Positions 16,296 to 24,055 of a stretch of DNA of 34,335 bases are shown piece by piece; position 1 is the stretch's first letter; each line of letters starts with the position of its first letter. The stretch covers positions 1-34,335 of the forward strand of contig CANOUP010000020.1 in NCBI GenBank assembly GCA_947570625.1, read 5' to 3'. The notes beneath the pieces are model-generated. The model saw nothing but the letters and a program-made list of their open reading frames with translations. It made no database searches and was not told where the DNA came from. The stretch is from an uncultured Clostridia bacterium. GTDB lineage: Bacteria; Bacillota; Clostridia; Christensenellales; Borkfalkiaceae. The position numbers and the translations under genes are program-made.

Positions 16296-17678
16296 TTATT
16301 TGAAGAATCTTCTTACAAGGTCGCGGCTGTATTCAACCGTTTCTTCCATATCGCCGAAAGCCATAACCTCGCCCGCGTAATAGGTGTTGTCCTTGCCCTG
16401 CATTGCTTCTACCTTGTCGTACCAGCCGTCGGCGTAGTCCTTGGAGGATACGTGCGGGAAATAGTACCAGTCGTCTATGCGCTCGGTCTTGTCGACGGGC
16501 AGTCCGCACTTAGTCATATCGGCAAGCGTGGTGTCGCGCGCGGTGTCGAAAGGAACGTCCTCCATACCCTCGTGGTTTCTCAAAGTGAATGTGACGAGAG
16601 GCTGGTCGGTGATTTCCTCCTGCGGCCAGCGGTGGTAGAACACCATAAGGTGCCCGCGCGTTTCGTTGGTCATATTTTCAAAGAAGTAATAGGATATATC
16701 GGGGCACTTACCCTCCGCCGTCCTTACCGCCATAGTGAAATATTCTTTATGTACAATCTTGGAGAACAGCTCCTTCTCTTCCTCTCTCGGGTCGCCGTAT
16801 TTGAGGAACAGCTCCAACGGCGTGCAGATGACGAGTTTGTCAAACTCTTCCGTTTTTCCGTTGACGGTGACGTAGACTTTGCCGTCCCTGCGCTCTATGC
16901 CCGTTACTTCGCAGTTGAGGTTTGCGGGGTGTTTGAGGTGATTGTTTACGCCCTCCCATATGGATTGCGTGCCATCTCTCCACGTCCACAGCTTGCCCGT
17001 GGAAAGGAATTGCTGTACGGTGAACGCGTCGAGGTATTTAAGCACGTATGCCGCGGGGATTTCGTCGAAATAGCCGTATCCGAACGACGTGAAAGGTCCC
17101 TTCCAGACGAGGGTCGCGTCCTCGCACTTGTTCTTTTTGAGGAACTCCGAGAAAGGCATGGACAAATCTTTTAAGTTGGGGTTAACGCCCTCTATGTGTT
17201 TAAGCTTCATTTTCGGCGAGGGGCAGGGGCCTTCGTACCTGCCCTGCGCGACTCCGCGGTGTCCGTTTACGTCGTAGCCGTAGTATTTTTTATTTAAAAG
17301 CTTATTCAGCTTTTTCATTTTCATAAACTTTTTCAAAAGCGCAAGCTTGGAAGATTTCTGCGGGGTGCCGTCCGTCATCATAAAACGCCTGCCCATAGGG
17401 GGACCGTCGAGGTGGGTCGTACCGCCGAACTCTTCGCACTCCTGCACGGCAAAATAGGTGTCGCACCCCATTACCGCGCCCATTTCGATAGTCCTGTCCT
17501 CCCACTCGCCGTTCGGCTTTTTACACTTCATCAAAGGCGAAAAGGCTTTACCGCCCACGCGCCCCGACTTTTCGTAAATAACGTAATTATCGTAACCCTT
17601 TTTTTCAAGGTACATGGCAAGGCTGGTGCCCGCGGGGCCTCCGCCTATAATGCATATTCTTTGATTTTTGTCGTCCAT
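16296..17678 (-). CDS. FAD-dependent oxidoreductase resembling polyunsaturated fatty acid isomerase (PAI)
   Basis: A 460-residue flavoprotein of the amine-oxidase fold. The FAD dinucleotide-binding motif IGGGPAGTSLAMYLEKKGY starts at residue 10, followed by the VGGKAFSP turn. The C-terminal flavin motif is TYYAGEVMAFGDMEE. From memory the central and C-terminal segments (FGYGYFDEIPAAYVLKYLD, LWTWRDGTQ, MVFYHRW, WYYFPHVSS) resemble Propionibacterium acnes PAI, which converts linoleic acid to 10,12-conjugated linoleic acid without net redox change. A fatty-acid isomerase or related flavin enzyme is therefore plausible, but the substrate is unproven. It is the first gene of the hypB-oxidoreductase-hypA operon, with its own promoter and AGGAG six to seven bases before the ATG. 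Confidence 0.8.
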   Translation of the reverse strand: MDDKNQRICIIGGGPAGTSLAMYLEKKGYDNYVIYEKSGRVGGKAFSPLMKCKKPNGEWEDRTIEMGAVMGCDTYFAVQECEEFGGTTHLDGPPMGRRFMMTDGTPQKSSKLALLKKFMKMKKLNKLLNKKYYGYDVNGHRGVAQGRYEGPCPSPKMKLKHIEGVNPNLKDLSMPFSEFLKKNKCEDATLVWKGPFTSFGYGYFDEIPAAYVLKYLDAFTVQQFLSTGKLWTWRDGTQSIWEGVNNHLKHPANLNCEVTGIERRDGKVYVTVNGKTEEFDKLVICTPLELFLKYGDPREEEKELFSKIVHKEYFTMAVRTAEGKCPDISYYFFENMTNETRGHLMVFYHRWPQEEITDQPLVTFTLRNHEGMEDVPFDTARDTTLADMTKCGLPVDKTERIDDWYYFPHVSSKDYADGWYDKVEAMQGKDNTYYAGEVMAFGDMEETVEYSRDLVRRFFK

Positions 17679-17708
17679 AAAAATACTCCTAATATATTAC
17701 TTTATAAT

Positions 17709-17737
17709 ATAATACTACTTAAAAAAGGATATGTAAA
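17709..17737 (-). promoter_or_regulatory. Promoter of the PAI-like/hypB/oxidoreductase/hypA operon
   Basis: On the minus strand TTTACA (17737-17732) and TATTAT (17714-17709) are separated by 17 bp, in the 73-bp gap after the ECF-methyltransferase gene. The predicted leader is about 24 nt and contains AGGAG. Read-through from the upstream unit is also possible because no terminator is seen in the gap. Confidence 0.6.
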
Positions 17738-17751
17738 TACCTGAAAGAAAA

Positions 17752-18903
17752 TTATTTTCGTTTTTTTGCAATTTTTTTCATTAATCCCAGCACATAACGT
17801 TCGTCGTTATCCGTTTTGCATACGATATCGAAATAATCTTTTAGTTTTGCGCCCTCTTTTTCGGGCGGAAGAAGGCAAACCGAAATCCCGCCGTGACCCG
17901 TATGGTAGCCGTTTATTTTTTCACGGCTTTCGTCGAAGGCAATCCAAAGCGTTCCGCCGTCCTTCAACAGCGCGTGCGCCTTGCGCGCAAACGCGTCCTT
18001 GTCCGTAAAATGTGGATACGCGTCGAAAACGGCAATACAGTCATAAGGCTCCGAGGGGGTCAATTCATAAAAATCGGCGACCACGTAATTTATCCCGGGG
18101 TTGGCTTTGCGCGCCCTTTCTATCATCTTTTCGGACAAATCCGCGCCGTCGACAATACAGCCCTTTGACAGCAGAAAGCCGCCGAGAACGCCCGTTCCGC
18201 AACCGGCGTCAAGCACGCGCTTGCCCTCGCCCAGCCCCGCGCCCCCGAAAAGGATTTCCAGCTCTGCTTGGCTTACGCCCCCTTCGCGCCTCCACCCCTC
18301 GGCGAGCCCGTCGAAAAACTCCTTCTGTCTAACGATGTTTTTGCGGTGGTGCATGGGGTCGAGGTACCTGTCGCTCTCGCCGATGAAACGGTATTTTTCG
18401 GCAACGGTAACGACCGTCGGGATAACGGCAAGCTGTATTACGATTGCCGGCCAGCAGGTGACGAAATAGCCCGTGAAAAACAGCGTCCAGGTGTACGAAT
18501 CGCGCGTTCCGCCTAAAAACAGCAGGTACGCGACGCACCCGCCCGCTATTCTGCCCGCAAGCATACTTAAAACAAGCGATATGTACACGTCGGGAATAAA
18601 TCTGCCCGTCTTGATTATGCGGAAAAACACGCCCGAGGCAGTGCTGTACACCAACAGCTCCGCCATCATATTGGGCAGAAAAGCAACGGTAGGCATACCC
18701 GTGAACAGAAAGGACAACAGCGGACAGACAAGCCCGACAATCGCGCCGTACATAGGTCCGCAAAGAAAGCCCGTGACGAAAACGGGCAGATGCATGGGCG
18801 CGAAAATACTACCGCCGTTGGGTATTGCGTGGAACGCCATGGGCAGAAGCACGCCGACGGCAAGCATCATCGCGGAAAAACAAAGCTTTTTCGTATTGCT
18901 CAT
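17752..18903 (-). CDS. Fusion: ECF-transporter S component (N-terminal) plus SAM-dependent methyltransferase (C-terminal)
   Basis: A 383-residue fusion. Residues about 5-170 are a membrane domain of about five to six helices with features of ECF S components (PMHLPVFVTGFLCGP, then a PLLSFLFTGMP segment), which capture vitamins or metals for a shared energising module. Residues about 190-383 are a class I methyltransferase with SAM motif I LDAGCGTGV at 230-238 and an acidic ADLSEKM segment after strand 2. The junction (about 175-200) reads through in one frame with a typical methyltransferase start (RQKEFFDGLAE). The start codon overlaps the hypB-2 stop by four bases (ATGA). No ECF A or T gene is nearby, as expected for shared-module transporters. 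The ligand and methyl acceptor are unknown. Confidence 0.85.
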   Translation of the reverse strand: MSNTKKLCFSAMMLAVGVLLPMAFHAIPNGGSIFAPMHLPVFVTGFLCGPMYGAIVGLVCPLLSFLFTGMPTVAFLPNMMAELLVYSTASGVFFRIIKTGRFIPDVYISLVLSMLAGRIAGGCVAYLLFLGGTRDSYTWTLFFTGYFVTCWPAIVIQLAVIPTVVTVAEKYRFIGESDRYLDPMHHRKNIVRQKEFFDGLAEGWRREGGVSQAELEILFGGAGLGEGKRVLDAGCGTGVLGGFLLSKGCIVDGADLSEKMIERARKANPGINYVVADFYELTPSEPYDCIAVFDAYPHFTDKDAFARKAHALLKDGGTLWIAFDESREKINGYHTGHGGISVCLLPPEKEGAKLKDYFDIVCKTDNDERYVLGLMKKIAKKRK

Positions 18904-19571
18904 AATTTTATCTTTTCTATCTCGCTTTTAATGTACGCTTCCAGCGCGTCCAGCCCCTCGCCCGTTTTGGCGCAAGTTACGAACACGGGCGCGGAAGGAT
19001 TGCGCTTTTTAATGTTTTTAACGGCTCTTTCGGCGGAAAAGTCGAAAATACCGCTTACGTCCGTCTTTGTTATTGCGACGGCGGAAGCAACCTCGAACAT
19101 CAGGGGGTATTTAAGCGGTTTGTCGTCGCCCTCGGGCACGGACAGAAGCACGAGGTTTTTCGCCGAGCCCGTATCGAACTCCGCGGGGCAGACGAGGTTG
19201 CCGATATTTTCGAGGATAATTACGTCCAGCCCGTCAGCGCCCAGCGCTTCGAGGCTTTCCGCCGACATCTGATAAGTGATATGGCAGGCGCCCGCCGTGT
19301 TAATCTGCACCGTTTTAACGCCCGTTTCCCGCGCGATTGTACGCGCGTCGACCGCGCCGTCGAGGTCGGCTTCGATAACGCCTATCCTGTAAGTTGATTT
19401 AAGCCTGTTCACAAGCTCGGTTATAAGCGTGGTTTTTCCGCTTCCGGGCGAGGACATAACGTTGAGATAAAATATCTTTCTGCGTATCAGGCTTTCCCTC
19501 AGCTCCTGCGCGCCCGCATTGTTGCGCGAGAGTATATCTTCCTTTATTTCTACTGTTTTAATATCTTCCAT
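18900..19571 (-). CDS. hypB: HypB-2, second HypB-type nickel GTPase
   Basis: A 223-residue paralogue of HypB-1 with the same landmarks: P-loop SPGSGKTT at 41-48, EADLDGAVDA, metal-site residues C96-H97 and C128, the LLSVPEGDDKPLKYP segment and TKTD. It also lacks an N-terminal Cys- or His-rich nickel store. The ATG at 19571 is chosen. A TTG-initiated extension to 19607 would begin with the -35 box of a perfect promoter and is rejected. The transcript would start at or within a base or two of this ATG, so the mRNA is probably leaderless. It is translationally coupled to the ECF-methyltransferase fusion. Confidence 0.9.
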   Translation of the reverse strand: MEDIKTVEIKEDILSRNNAGAQELRESLIRRKIFYLNVMSSPGSGKTTLITELVNRLKSTYRIGVIEADLDGAVDARTIARETGVKTVQINTAGACHITYQMSAESLEALGADGLDVIILENIGNLVCPAEFDTGSAKNLVLLSVPEGDDKPLKYPLMFEVASAVAITKTDVSGIFDFSAERAVKNIKKRNPSAPVFVTCAKTGEGLDALEAYIKSEIEKIKL

Positions 19572-19578
19572 ACAAAAA

Positions 19579-19607
19579 ATTATATAACCCTTGCTCCCCT
19601 TTGTCAA
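19579..19607 (-). promoter_or_regulatory. Consensus promoter of hypB-2, predicted leaderless
   Basis: On the minus strand a perfect TTGACA (19607-19602), a 17-bp spacer and a perfect TATAAT (19584-19579) occur with only seven bases between the -10 box and the ATG. The expected start is near 19572, leaving essentially no leader. Confidence 0.8.
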
Positions 19608-19613
19608 TACCGT

Positions 19614-19642
19614 TTGACAAACGCGCGGGTTTAAATTAAAAT
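19614..19642 (+). promoter_or_regulatory. Promoter of the PLP-homeostasis gene, back to back with the hypB-2 promoter
   Basis: TTGACA at 19614-19619 and TAAAAT at 19637-19642 are separated by 17 bp. The -10 box ends nine bases before the ATG, so the leader is only two or three bases. The two divergent -35 boxes are six bases apart and form an inverted repeat (TTGTCAA/TTGACAA). Confidence 0.7.
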
Positions 19643-19651
19643 ATTGGTGTT

Positions 19652-20320
19652 ATGATTGAAGAAAACTTAAAAAATCTTTTTAAAGAAATACCCGAATACA
19701 ACCCCTTCGGCGAAAAAGTAACAATTGTCGGGGCGGTGAAGTTTCAGACCGCGGAAAGCATAAACCGCGCCGTACGCGCGGGGTTAACGGACATAGGCGA
19801 CAACCACGTGCAGGAGTTCAGGGAAAAATTCGACCTTATAGAGGGCAGTCCCCGCCGTCACTTTATCGGGCATTTGCAGACGAATAAAGTAAAATACCTG
19901 ATAGGCAAAACCTATCTGTACCACTCCGTCGACAGAACGGGGCTCGCCGAAGAAATTTCCAAAAGAAGCCTTAACGCGGGCGTTGAGTCGGATATTCTGT
20001 TGCAGGTAAATATAGGAAGCGAGCTTTCGAAAGGCGGTTTCGCGCCCGAAGAAATAGAAAGAGCCTGCGAACAAATAAAAAAACTGCCCGCGCTGAGAAT
20101 ACGCGGACTTATGGCTATGCTTCCCCTTACCGACGACGAAGCGTTGCTTGGCGCGCTTGCCGGACGTATGCGCGCGGAATACGACAAGATTAAAACATAT
20201 GACGAAAATTTCACGTATCTTTCAATGGGAATGAGCGGGGACTGGCGCATATGTTTGCAGGAAGGCGCAAACATGCTTCGGTTAGGCACGTGCATTTTCG
20301 GACACAGAAACTACAACTGA
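19652..20320 (+). CDS. PLP-binding homeostasis protein, YggS/PROSC (PLPBP) family
   Basis: A 222-residue cytoplasmic protein of the alanine-racemase-fold type III family that binds pyridoxal phosphate and buffers vitamin B6 levels. The PLP Lys is K30 in IVGAVK. Family landmarks are DIGDNHVQE (usually GEN), HFIGHLQTNK, LLQVNIG, GLMAMLP and the C-terminal SMGMSGDW and RLGTCIFG. Length matches the family. The gene is monocistronic between a divergent promoter and a terminator. No good Shine-Dalgarno precedes the ATG, consistent with a near-leaderless transcript. Confidence 0.92.
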   Translation: MIEENLKNLFKEIPEYNPFGEKVTIVGAVKFQTAESINRAVRAGLTDIGDNHVQEFREKFDLIEGSPRRHFIGHLQTNKVKYLIGKTYLYHSVDRTGLAEEISKRSLNAGVESDILLQVNIGSELSKGGFAPEEIERACEQIKKLPALRIRGLMAMLPLTDDEALLGALAGRMRAEYDKIKTYDENFTYLSMGMSGDWRICLQEGANMLRLGTCIFGHRNYN

Positions 20321-20326
20321 TATAGT

Positions 20327-20358
20327 AAGCCGACGGGCGCAAATTCGCCCGTCGGCTT
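20327..20358 (+). terminator. Terminator between convergent genes
   Basis: A perfect 13-bp GC-rich stem (20327-20339 with 20346-20358) with a 6-base loop is followed by TTAATTTA. It touches the stop codon of the convergent lipoprotein gene and may terminate both transcripts. Confidence 0.82.
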
Positions 20359-23300
20359 TAATTTATCTCTATAGGTTTGTAGTAAGTGCTGTTAAACTCC
20401 GCTTCTCCGCTGTTATATTCGTTCCATCCAGTGCTCCACCCCTCGTCGGAAGGACCGCGCACATACACCTTTGTATCGTTATATCCTAAAATACAAGAGC
20501 CTACGTATACAACCGATTTAGGTATTACCAGCTCTTTAAGCTTCGGACACCACAAAAATGCGTTGTGACCTATCTCCTCCACGTTTACAAGCGTAACCGA
20601 ACTCAGCTCCGGACAGAGAGCAAATGCATTATTCCCGATTTTTTTAACCGTTGGCGACAGCACGACTTTTTTAAGCTTGGGACAATGAAAAAAACCGTTC
20701 AAAGCTATTTGCGTAACCGTATATTCCTTTCCGTCGATAACCGCGGTCGAGGGGATATACGCTTCGACTGCCGTGCCCTTGTTGGCAATTCTTACCTTGC
20801 ACTCCGTTTCGTTTATTATCGAAAACGTGAATCTTGCAATGCTGTCGGTCCAGCCCCAGATTACGTTCTGGTTTGCGTTGCCTTTGTTCCAGTCTTCGTT
20901 CCACCCTTCGGGCTTTTCTTCCGCTTCGGCGTAAACCTGCGTATTACTGCCGTTAAAAATACCGCCCATAATTTTTGCCGCCGACTTGGGAATTATAATT
21001 TCCTTTAAAGCATAACATTCGGCAAACGCATGTGCTTCTATGTATTCGGCTTTGGGTATTTCCGCAAGACTTAAAGCCGAACAGCCTTCAAAAGCCATTT
21101 GGTATATAGCCCTTGCCTTAGGCAGTTCAACGCTTTGCAGTTTTGAACACTCTGCAAATGCGCTGTCGTAAATTATCTGAGCGTTGGGTAAAGATATTTC
21201 GGTCAACGACTCGCATCCGACGAACGCTCCGTGTCCGACAACCAGGACGGTATCGGGCAATATTACCCTTTCAAGCTTGCCGCCTAACCAAAAACAATCG
21301 TCCGCAATATGGGTAACCGTGTATTGCTCGCCGTCTATCACAACCTTTTCGGGTATCAGCGCAACCGTCGCTTTTGTCGGGTTTGTGCACTCGACGGAAC
21401 AGAGTTTATTTTCTTCATCGACGGGCAAATACGTAAATTCCGCAAGAACGTCGCCGTCCTTCCAGCCCCAGATTACGTTCTGGTTTTTGTTAAGTTCATT
21501 CCAGTCTTCATGCCAGCCCGCAGGCTTGCTTTGCGCGCGGACGCAAACCTGCGTGTTGTTTCTTGCGAATATAAACCTACCGACCGTTTCGGCGCTTTCG
21601 GGAATAATTATTATACTCAGTTTGGGACAAAGACAAAACGCCGTGTTATGTATTACCGTAACGGTATCGGGCAGAACAACTTTCTCCAACTCGGGGCAAT
21701 TGCTAAAGCCGATATTGTATATTTCGGTAACGGTATATTCCTTTCCGTCAATAACAGCAGTCTGAGGGATTTCCGCAATCATTGCATATTCTTTATTTAA
21801 ACAACGATACACCATACATTGCGTATCGTTAAGTTTTTCATACTTTAATTCCGCGGGAATGAGATAATCGTAAATTACGTTTTGGTTTTCGTTGTCCCTG
21901 TTCCAGTTGACATCCCAGTTTTGGGTATCGGCGCCTTTGACGACTTTTACGGAAGTATTATTATACTGAAAAACACTCTCTCCCATTTTTGCGGCAGTCT
22001 TTGGTATCACCGCTTCGCTTAATTCGGGACAAAAACCGAAAGCCCCGTCGCCTATCTCCTCCGCCGCGGGCATAAATACGCTTTCAAGCTTATCGCAATC
22101 CAGAAATGCCTGTGAGCCGATTGTTTTAACGGAAGTTAAATCAGCCTTAACCAGACTTTCGCAATCTCTGAAAGCGCCGACGCCGATTGTTTCCACTCCG
22201 CCAAGATTAATGTCCGTCAGATAACGGCAGAAATCAAATGCTATAGCGCCTATTTGTTTGACGGTTGAAGGCAGCTTCACCTCTCGCAGCGGTATTCTGT
22301 GTATAACTCCTTCGACAACGTTATAAAACGCCCTCTCCGCAATGCGCGTTACGGTATATTCCTTTCCGTCTATTACAGCTTTTTCGGGAATTTCGGCGTA
22401 TGTTACGTCGTCCAAGTTCGCACAGGATACTTCGCACTCGCTATCGCTTATCGGATTGTAATTTAAAACGGCTTTCCCTTCGAACCAGCCCCAGATTACG
22501 TTTTGGTTTTCGTTGCCCCTGTTCCAGCCTGCATGCCAGCCTTCGGGCTTTGAATCCGCAACGACGCAAACCTGCGTGTTGTTTTTTGCGAATATATACC
22601 TACCGACCGTTCCGACGCTTTCGGGAATAATTATTATACTCAGTTTGGGACAAAGACAAAACGCCGAGTCATGTATTACCTTAACAGTAACGGGCAGAAC
22701 AACTTTTTCCAACTCGGAACACGCACCAAAACCGGGCCTGCATATTTCGGTAACGGCGTATTCCTTTCCGTCAATAACAGCAGTCTGAGGAATTTCCGCA
22801 ATCATTGCATATTTTCTGTTTAAACAACGATACACCATACATTGCGTATCGTTAAGTTTTTCATACTCTAATTCCGCGGGAATGAGATAATCGTAAATTA
22901 CGTTTTGGTTTTCGTTGTCGCGGTTCCAGTTGACATCCCAGTTTTGGGTATCGGCGCCTTTGACGACTTTTACGGACGTATTATTGTAATGAAAAACGTC
23001 CGCGCCCATTTTTGAAGCAGTCTTTGGTATCACCGCTTCGCTTAATTCGGGGCAAAGACCGAAAGCGCCGTCGCCTATCTCCTCCGCCGCGGGCATAAAT
23101 ACGCTTTCAAGCTTATCGCAGCACATAAGCGCCTGTGAGCCGATTGTTTTAACGGAAGTTAAATCCGCCTTAACCAGACTTTCGCAATCTCTGAGAGCGC
23201 CGACGCCGATTGTTTCCACTCCGCCAAGATTAATGTCCGTCAGATAACGGCAGTAATCAAATGCCATAACGTCTATTTGTTTGACGGTTGAAGGCAACTT

Positions 23301-23687
23301 CACCTCTCGCAGCGGTATTCTGTGTATATCTCCTCCGATAACGTTATAAAACGCCCTCTCCGCAATGCGCGTTACGGTATATTCCTTTCCGTTTATTACA
23401 GCTTTTTCGGGGATTTCGGCGTATGTTACGTCGTCCAAGTTCGTACAGGATACTTCGCACTCGCTATAGCTTATCGGGTTAAACGCAAGCTCTGCGTTTA
23501 TTACGGCGCCGGGGGAAGAAATTACACTGTCTTCGCCGACAAATCCCGACGAATTTTCGGGCGGGACGGGGACGGGCGCCTTAACGGCGGAGTCTTGTTG
23601 CAGGCTTAAAGACGCGCACCCGCAGAACGTGAACACCGCCGACGCGCAAATTAAAATTATTAAAATTACAAGTCTTTTGCCTTTCAT
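20358..23687 (-). CDS. BspA-like leucine-rich-repeat lipoprotein
   Basis: A surface lipoprotein of 1,109 residues. A signal peptide ends in a lipobox-like TFCGC with lipidation expected at C24. The rest is tandem LRR_5 (BspA/TpLRR) modules with recurring 'AFxxCxxLxxVxLP' units and repeated ITVT-type beta segments (GKEYTVTRIA). Modules are separated by a linker ending in NQNVIWGW or NQNVIYDY, seen about five times. The first two 341-residue units are nearly identical; later ones have diverged. BspA-type proteins often bind host or extracellular components. The ligand is unknown. The predicted -10 box lies six bases before the ATG, and no Shine-Dalgarno is seen. Confidence 0.88.
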   Translation of the reverse strand: MKGKRLVILIILICASAVFTFCGCASLSLQQDSAVKAPVPVPPENSSGFVGEDSVISSPGAVINAELAFNPISYSECEVSCTNLDDVTYAEIPEKAVINGKEYTVTRIAERAFYNVIGGDIHRIPLREVKLPSTVKQIDVMAFDYCRYLTDINLGGVETIGVGALRDCESLVKADLTSVKTIGSQALMCCDKLESVFMPAAEEIGDGAFGLCPELSEAVIPKTASKMGADVFHYNNTSVKVVKGADTQNWDVNWNRDNENQNVIYDYLIPAELEYEKLNDTQCMVYRCLNRKYAMIAEIPQTAVIDGKEYAVTEICRPGFGACSELEKVVLPVTVKVIHDSAFCLCPKLSIIIIPESVGTVGRYIFAKNNTQVCVVADSKPEGWHAGWNRGNENQNVIWGWFEGKAVLNYNPISDSECEVSCANLDDVTYAEIPEKAVIDGKEYTVTRIAERAFYNVVEGVIHRIPLREVKLPSTVKQIGAIAFDFCRYLTDINLGGVETIGVGAFRDCESLVKADLTSVKTIGSQAFLDCDKLESVFMPAAEEIGDGAFGFCPELSEAVIPKTAAKMGESVFQYNNTSVKVVKGADTQNWDVNWNRDNENQNVIYDYLIPAELKYEKLNDTQCMVYRCLNKEYAMIAEIPQTAVIDGKEYTVTEIYNIGFSNCPELEKVVLPDTVTVIHNTAFCLCPKLSIIIIPESAETVGRFIFARNNTQVCVRAQSKPAGWHEDWNELNKNQNVIWGWKDGDVLAEFTYLPVDEENKLCSVECTNPTKATVALIPEKVVIDGEQYTVTHIADDCFWLGGKLERVILPDTVLVVGHGAFVGCESLTEISLPNAQIIYDSAFAECSKLQSVELPKARAIYQMAFEGCSALSLAEIPKAEYIEAHAFAECYALKEIIIPKSAAKIMGGIFNGSNTQVYAEAEEKPEGWNEDWNKGNANQNVIWGWTDSIARFTFSIINETECKVRIANKGTAVEAYIPSTAVIDGKEYTVTQIALNGFFHCPKLKKVVLSPTVKKIGNNAFALCPELSSVTLVNVEEIGHNAFLWCPKLKELVIPKSVVYVGSCILGYNDTKVYVRGPSDEGWSTGWNEYNSGEAEFNSTYYKPIEIN
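21455..23500 (-). repeat. Tandem 1,023-bp duplication inside the LRR lipoprotein gene
   Basis: Matching blocks recur with an offset of 1,023 bp (341 codons), for example at 23471 and 22448 and again at about 22482 and 21459. The units run roughly 23500-22478 and 22477-21455 and are highly similar at the DNA level with scattered substitutions. In-frame unit gain or loss by recombination is likely. Boundaries are approximate. Confidence 0.85.
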
Positions 23688-23693
23688 AATCTT

Positions 23694-23722
23694 ATACTAT
23701 CATATTCGGAAGGGTTTGTAAA
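23694..23722 (-). promoter_or_regulatory. Promoter of the LRR lipoprotein gene, predicted near-leaderless
   Basis: On the minus strand TTTACA (23722-23717) and TAGTAT (23699-23694) are separated by 17 bp. The ATG follows the -10 box after six bases. An overlapping TATGAT gives an alternative -10 with a shorter spacer. Confidence 0.5.
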
Positions 23723-23726
23723 GAGA

Positions 23727-23764
23727 AAAAGTAAAAACAGCCGAAGCTTAAAACTTCGGCTGTT
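23727..23764 (-). terminator. Terminator of the rpsF-ssb-rpsR operon
   Basis: An 11-bp perfect stem (AACAGCCGAAG with its complement, 23736-23746 and 23754-23764) is followed on the minus strand by TTTTTACTTTTT. It begins 10 bp after the rpsR stop. Confidence 0.9.
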
Positions 23765-23774
23765 AGCTTTTTTA

Positions 23775-24029
23775 TTATTCCGCTTTGAAGGGAAGAAGGG
23801 CAGACACTCTCGCGCGCTTGATTGCGGTAGACAGTTCGCGCTGATGTTTAGCGCACGTTCCGCTCATTCTGCGGGGCAGGATTTTACCGCTTTCCGCAAC
23901 GAATTTCTTTAAACGGTTAACGTCTTTATAGTCTATTTCGGTTGTCTTTTCCTGGCAGAAAACGCATACCTTTCTGCGGGGAACCCTTTTATAACTCTTT
24001 TTGGGAGCAACTGTTTTATTCTCTTCCAT
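23775..24029 (-). CDS. rpsR: 30S ribosomal protein bS18
   Basis: An 84-residue small-subunit ribosomal protein that pairs with bS6 on the platform of the 30S subunit. It has the family's core: Lys/Arg-rich N-terminus, CVFC-type cysteine pair, '[12 protein letters not shown]', '[19 protein letters not shown]' and '[13 protein letters not shown]'. AGGAG precedes the ATG. It is the third gene of the classical rpsF-ssb-rpsR operon but is separated from ssb by a 152-bp gap holding a structured element. Confidence 0.97.
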   Translation of the reverse strand: MEENKTVAPKKSYKRVPRRKVCVFCQEKTTEIDYKDVNRLKKFVAESGKILPRRMSGTCAKHQRELSTAIKRARVSALLPFKAE

Positions 24030-24055
24030 AATTTATTCTCCTATCATTAATTGGG

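Noticed and set aside
19572-19607. TTG-initiated N-terminal extension of HypB-2
   Set aside because: The extension begins with the TTGACA of a perfect promoter, so it would lie upstream of the transcription start.
21455-23500. CRISPR or short tandem repeat array
   Set aside because: The repeats are long in-frame protein modules with no spacers and no cas genes nearby.
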